Below are positions 5,086 through 7,284 of a stretch of DNA of 7,284 bases, piece after piece. The notes under the pieces were generated by a model that saw only the letters and a list, made by a program, of their open reading frames with translations, searched no databases and was not told the DNA's origin. Location of the stretch: positions 1 through 7,284 of the forward strand of contig JAUWXV010000191.1 of the NCBI GenBank assembly GCA_030616165.1. Direction: 5' to 3'. The position numbers were made by a program, and so were the translations under genes. This stretch comes from a bacterium. Its GTDB lineage: Bacteria > SM23-31 > JAUVVT01. Each line of letters begins with the position of its first letter. Position 1 is the stretch's first letter.

Positions 5086-7284
5086 CTACAAAGAAAGTAT
5101 CTCGAGTTCCTTTTTTACAAATTTTCCAGTATAAGATTTATCTACTTTACATATTTCTTCTGGCGTTCCTTCTGCAATAATCCGACCTCCATCATCTCCC
5201 CCTTCGGGACCAAGGTCAATTATATAATCTGCAGTCTTAATAACATCAAGATTATGTTCTATAACTATAACAGTATTCCCCTTATCAACAAGTCTATTAA
5301 GGACATTAAGCAGCATCTTTATATCTTCGAAATGAAGCCCTGTGGTTGGTTCATCGAGAAGATATAATGTATTCCCGGTTCCAACTTTCGATAGTTCAGT
5401 AGAAAGTTTTACCCTCTGTGCTTCACCCCCTGAAAGTGTTGTAGCAGGCTGACCTAACCGAATATATCCAAGACCGACATCATAAAGTGTTTGAAGTTTT
5501 CTTTTCAGTTTGGGTATTTTTTCAAGAAAACTTAAAGCCTCGGAAACTGTCATATCAAGTACATCCGCTATTGATTTACCTTTATATTTCACTTCGAGTG
5601 TTTCTCTGTTGTATCTTTTACCTTTGCAGACTTCACATGTCACATAGACATCCGGCAGAAAGTGCATCTCAATAGTAATAATGCCGCCGCCGCCACATGC
5701 TTCGCACCTCCCCCCTTTCACATTAAAACTAAACCTTCCGAGTTTATATCCTCTTATTTTCGCTTCCGGCAGTTGAGAAAACAGGTCTCTTATATATGTA
5801 AATAGCCCGGTATAGGTAGCAGGATTGGACCTTGGTGTTCTTCCTATTGGTGATTGGTCAATATTTATGACTTTATCTATATATTCAGTTCCTTTTATGC
5901 TGTCATAATCGAGTGGTGAAGCCTTTGAATGATGAAATATCTTCGCAAGAAGCCTGTATAATGTCTCATTAATCAATGTACTCTTCCCGGAACCTGAAAC
6001 ACCGGTAATGCAGGTAAATGTCCCAAGGTGTATCTTGAGAGTTATACTTTTTAGATTGTTGCCTCTCGCACCTTTAAGAATCAGAAACTTACTGTTCCCT
6101 TTCCTTCTTTTCTTTGGTATGTTTATAAATTTTTTTCGTGCAATATATTCTCCAGTAATTGAACCGTTATTATTAATAATTCTCTCAAGATTTCCGTATG
6201 CCACAACCTTTCCTCCATTTTCTCCAGCCCCGGGTCCAAGGTCAATTATGTAATCAGCAGTTTCAATTGTTTCTCTATCATGCTCCACAACCATAACAGT
6301 ATTACCAAGGTCACGCAGTTTCAGGAGAGTATTAATCAATTTTTTATTATCCTTTTGATGTAGCCCGATACTTGGCTCATCGAGAATGTAAAGTACACCT
6401 ACCAATTGAGAACCGATTTGAGTTGCTAATCTAATTCTCTGGGCTTCCCCTCCGGAGAGACTGCCAGCCGAACGGTCAAGCGTCAGATAATCGAGACCAA
6501 CATTTTTCAGAAACTGGAGCCGTGCTTTTATTTCTTTGAGTATCTGTTTTGCAATTTCAGATTCCTTTTTAGAGAGTTTTATATTCTTAAAAAAGTTTGC
6601 AGCCTCTTTTATTGACATAGCGGTTATATCACCTATATTATATTTTCCCATTCTCACTGAAAGAACTTCTTTCCTCAAGCGCTTACCGTTACAATCCGTG
6701 CATACTGCAAAATTCATAAAACTCTCTATCCAGCTTCTAATATAACTTGATTGTGTCTGTCTGTATCTTCTTGATAAATTATTAATAACACCTTCAAAAC
6801 TCCTCACATACTCCCCTACTTCTCTTCCATTTGCGATATTATATTTAAACCTGAACTCTTTTGTACCACTGCCGTAAAGTAGAACTTGTTTAGCTTCTTC
6901 AGGAATTTTCCTGAAAGGCGTATCAAGGCTAAATCTGTAATATTTTGCCACAGCCTTAATTTGATGAGTATACCAGCTTCCTTCAAGGTCTCCCCATGGG
7001 GCTACTGCACCTTCATTTATACTTAAATTCGCATCCGGAATAACAAGTGAAGGGTCAAGTTCCATCTGCATTCCTAACCCACCACATTTAGAACATGCTC
7101 CATAGGGGCTATTAAAAGAAAACATCCTCGGGCTGAGTTCTTCATAACTTATATTGCAGTTTATACATGAAAATTTCTCGCTGAAAAAAATCTCCTCTTT
7201 ATCCACAACATCTATCAAAACAATTCCAGAACTCAATATTAAGGCAGTTTCGAGTGAATCGGCGAGCCTCTTTATATTTTTCTT
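5086..7284 (-). CDS. uvrA: Excinuclease ABC subunit A, UvrA (5' end outside window)
   Basis: UvrA is the damage-sensing ATPase that loads UvrB in nucleotide excision repair. 732 residues are visible, with the frame open to the right edge ([12 protein letters not shown]), so the TTG at 7236 is internal and not a start. Numbering from the edge, there is a zinc site Cys40/43/64/67, a CxxC at 195/198, the first ABC signature [11 protein letters not shown] (276-286) with [11 protein letters not shown] (299-309), the second Walker [10 protein letters not shown] (428-436), the zinc module Cys527/530/550/553, the second signature [11 protein letters not shown] (617-627) and [11 protein letters not shown] (641-651). 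Cysteine spacing equals that of E. coli UvrA, placing the first visible residue near E. coli position 214. About 210 N-terminal residues with the first Walker A are therefore off the window. It ends in TAG, 149 bp before nadB. It appears intact, with no missing catalytic motif in the visible part. Confidence 0.97.
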   Translation of the reverse strand, partial: KKNIKRLADSLETALILSSGIVLIDVVDKEEIFFSEKFSCINCNISYEELSPRMFSFNSPYGACSKCGGLGMQMELDPSLVIPDANLSINEGAVAPWGDLEGSWYTHQIKAVAKYYRFSLDTPFRKIPEEAKQVLLYGSGTKEFRFKYNIANGREVGEYVRSFEGVINNLSRRYRQTQSSYIRSWIESFMNFAVCTDCNGKRLRKEVLSVRMGKYNIGDITAMSIKEAANFFKNIKLSKKESEIAKQILKEIKARLQFLKNVGLDYLTLDRSAGSLSGGEAQRIRLATQIGSQLVGVLYILDEPSIGLHQKDNKKLINTLLKLRDLGNTVMVVEHDRETIETADYIIDLGPGAGENGGKVVAYGNLERIINNNGSITGEYIARKKFINIPKKRRKGNSKFLILKGARGNNLKSITLKIHLGTFTCITGVSGSGKSTLINETLYRLLAKIFHHSKASPLDYDSIKGTEYIDKVINIDQSPIGRTPRSNPATYTGLFTYIRDLFSQLPEAKIRGYKLGRFSFNVKGGRCEACGGGGIITIEMHFLPDVYVTCEVCKGKRYNRETLEVKYKGKSIADVLDMTVSEALSFLEKIPKLKRKLQTLYDVGLGYIRLGQPATTLSGGEAQRVKLSTELSKVGTGNTLYLLDEPTTGLHFEDIKMLLNVLNRLVDKGNTVIVIEHNLDVIKTADYIIDLGPEGGDDGGRIIAEGTPEEICKVDKSYTGKFVKKELEILSL

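Noticed and set aside
4975-5367. A plus-strand 130-residue open frame across the uvrA-nadB gap and the uvrA 3' end.
   Set aside because: It mostly runs antisense to UvrA, has no recognisable domain, and its only independent part lies over the hairpin region. Other plus-strand frames are likewise shadows of the minus-strand genes.
7234-7236. A TTG codon that could be taken as the start of UvrA.
   Set aside because: The frame stays open upstream to the edge and encodes conserved UvrA sequence (RLADSLETA), so the real start is outside the window.

Overview
The window carries five genes, all read from the minus strand. In transcription order (right to left) they are uvrA (5' end outside the window), nadB, a tatC with an unusual long extension, a long-chain trans-polyprenyl diphosphate synthase gene, and an apbE-like gene (3' end outside the window). 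The DNA is AT-rich and tightly packed. The longest gap between genes is about 150 bp, there is no gene-free stretch over 300 bp, and no tRNA, rRNA, CRISPR array, transposase or phage gene was seen.

The content suggests a bacterial chromosome from a low-GC, probably anaerobic or facultative lineage with a respiratory membrane. The evidence is a Tat translocase, a quinone-tail prenyl synthase, an exported flavin transferase that looks like a lipoprotein, and the fumarate/O2-linked L-aspartate oxidase route to NAD. The lipoprotein-type signal on ApbE fits many bacteria, and nothing here fixes the phylum. An uncultured candidate phylum is plausible but cannot be shown from this window.

Layout: 7284-5086 is UvrA from about E. 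coli residue 214 to its stop. 5085-4937 is a 149-bp gap with a GC-rich cluster of overlapping hairpins next to uvrA and a separate strong stem-loop nearer nadB. 4936-3314 is nadB with all recognisable catalytic residues. After a 40-bp gap comes tatC (3273-1903), a normal six-helix TatC core followed by about 210 extra residues with two predicted membrane helices and a long charged tail. A 107-bp AT-rich gap holds a weak candidate promoter. Then come the prenyl synthase (1795-785) and apbE (788-1), which overlap by ATGA and are probably translationally coupled.

The last three genes share a membrane-energetics theme: folded-protein export, quinone side-chain synthesis, and covalent FMN attachment to exported or membrane flavoproteins. 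UvrA (nucleotide excision repair) and NadB (NAD synthesis) look like unrelated housekeeping neighbours. No new defence or mobile system is visible. The points most worth checking are the extended TatC and an exact 28-nt repeat at the left edge, which replaces a conserved ApbE motif and may be either an assembly artefact or a real internal duplication.
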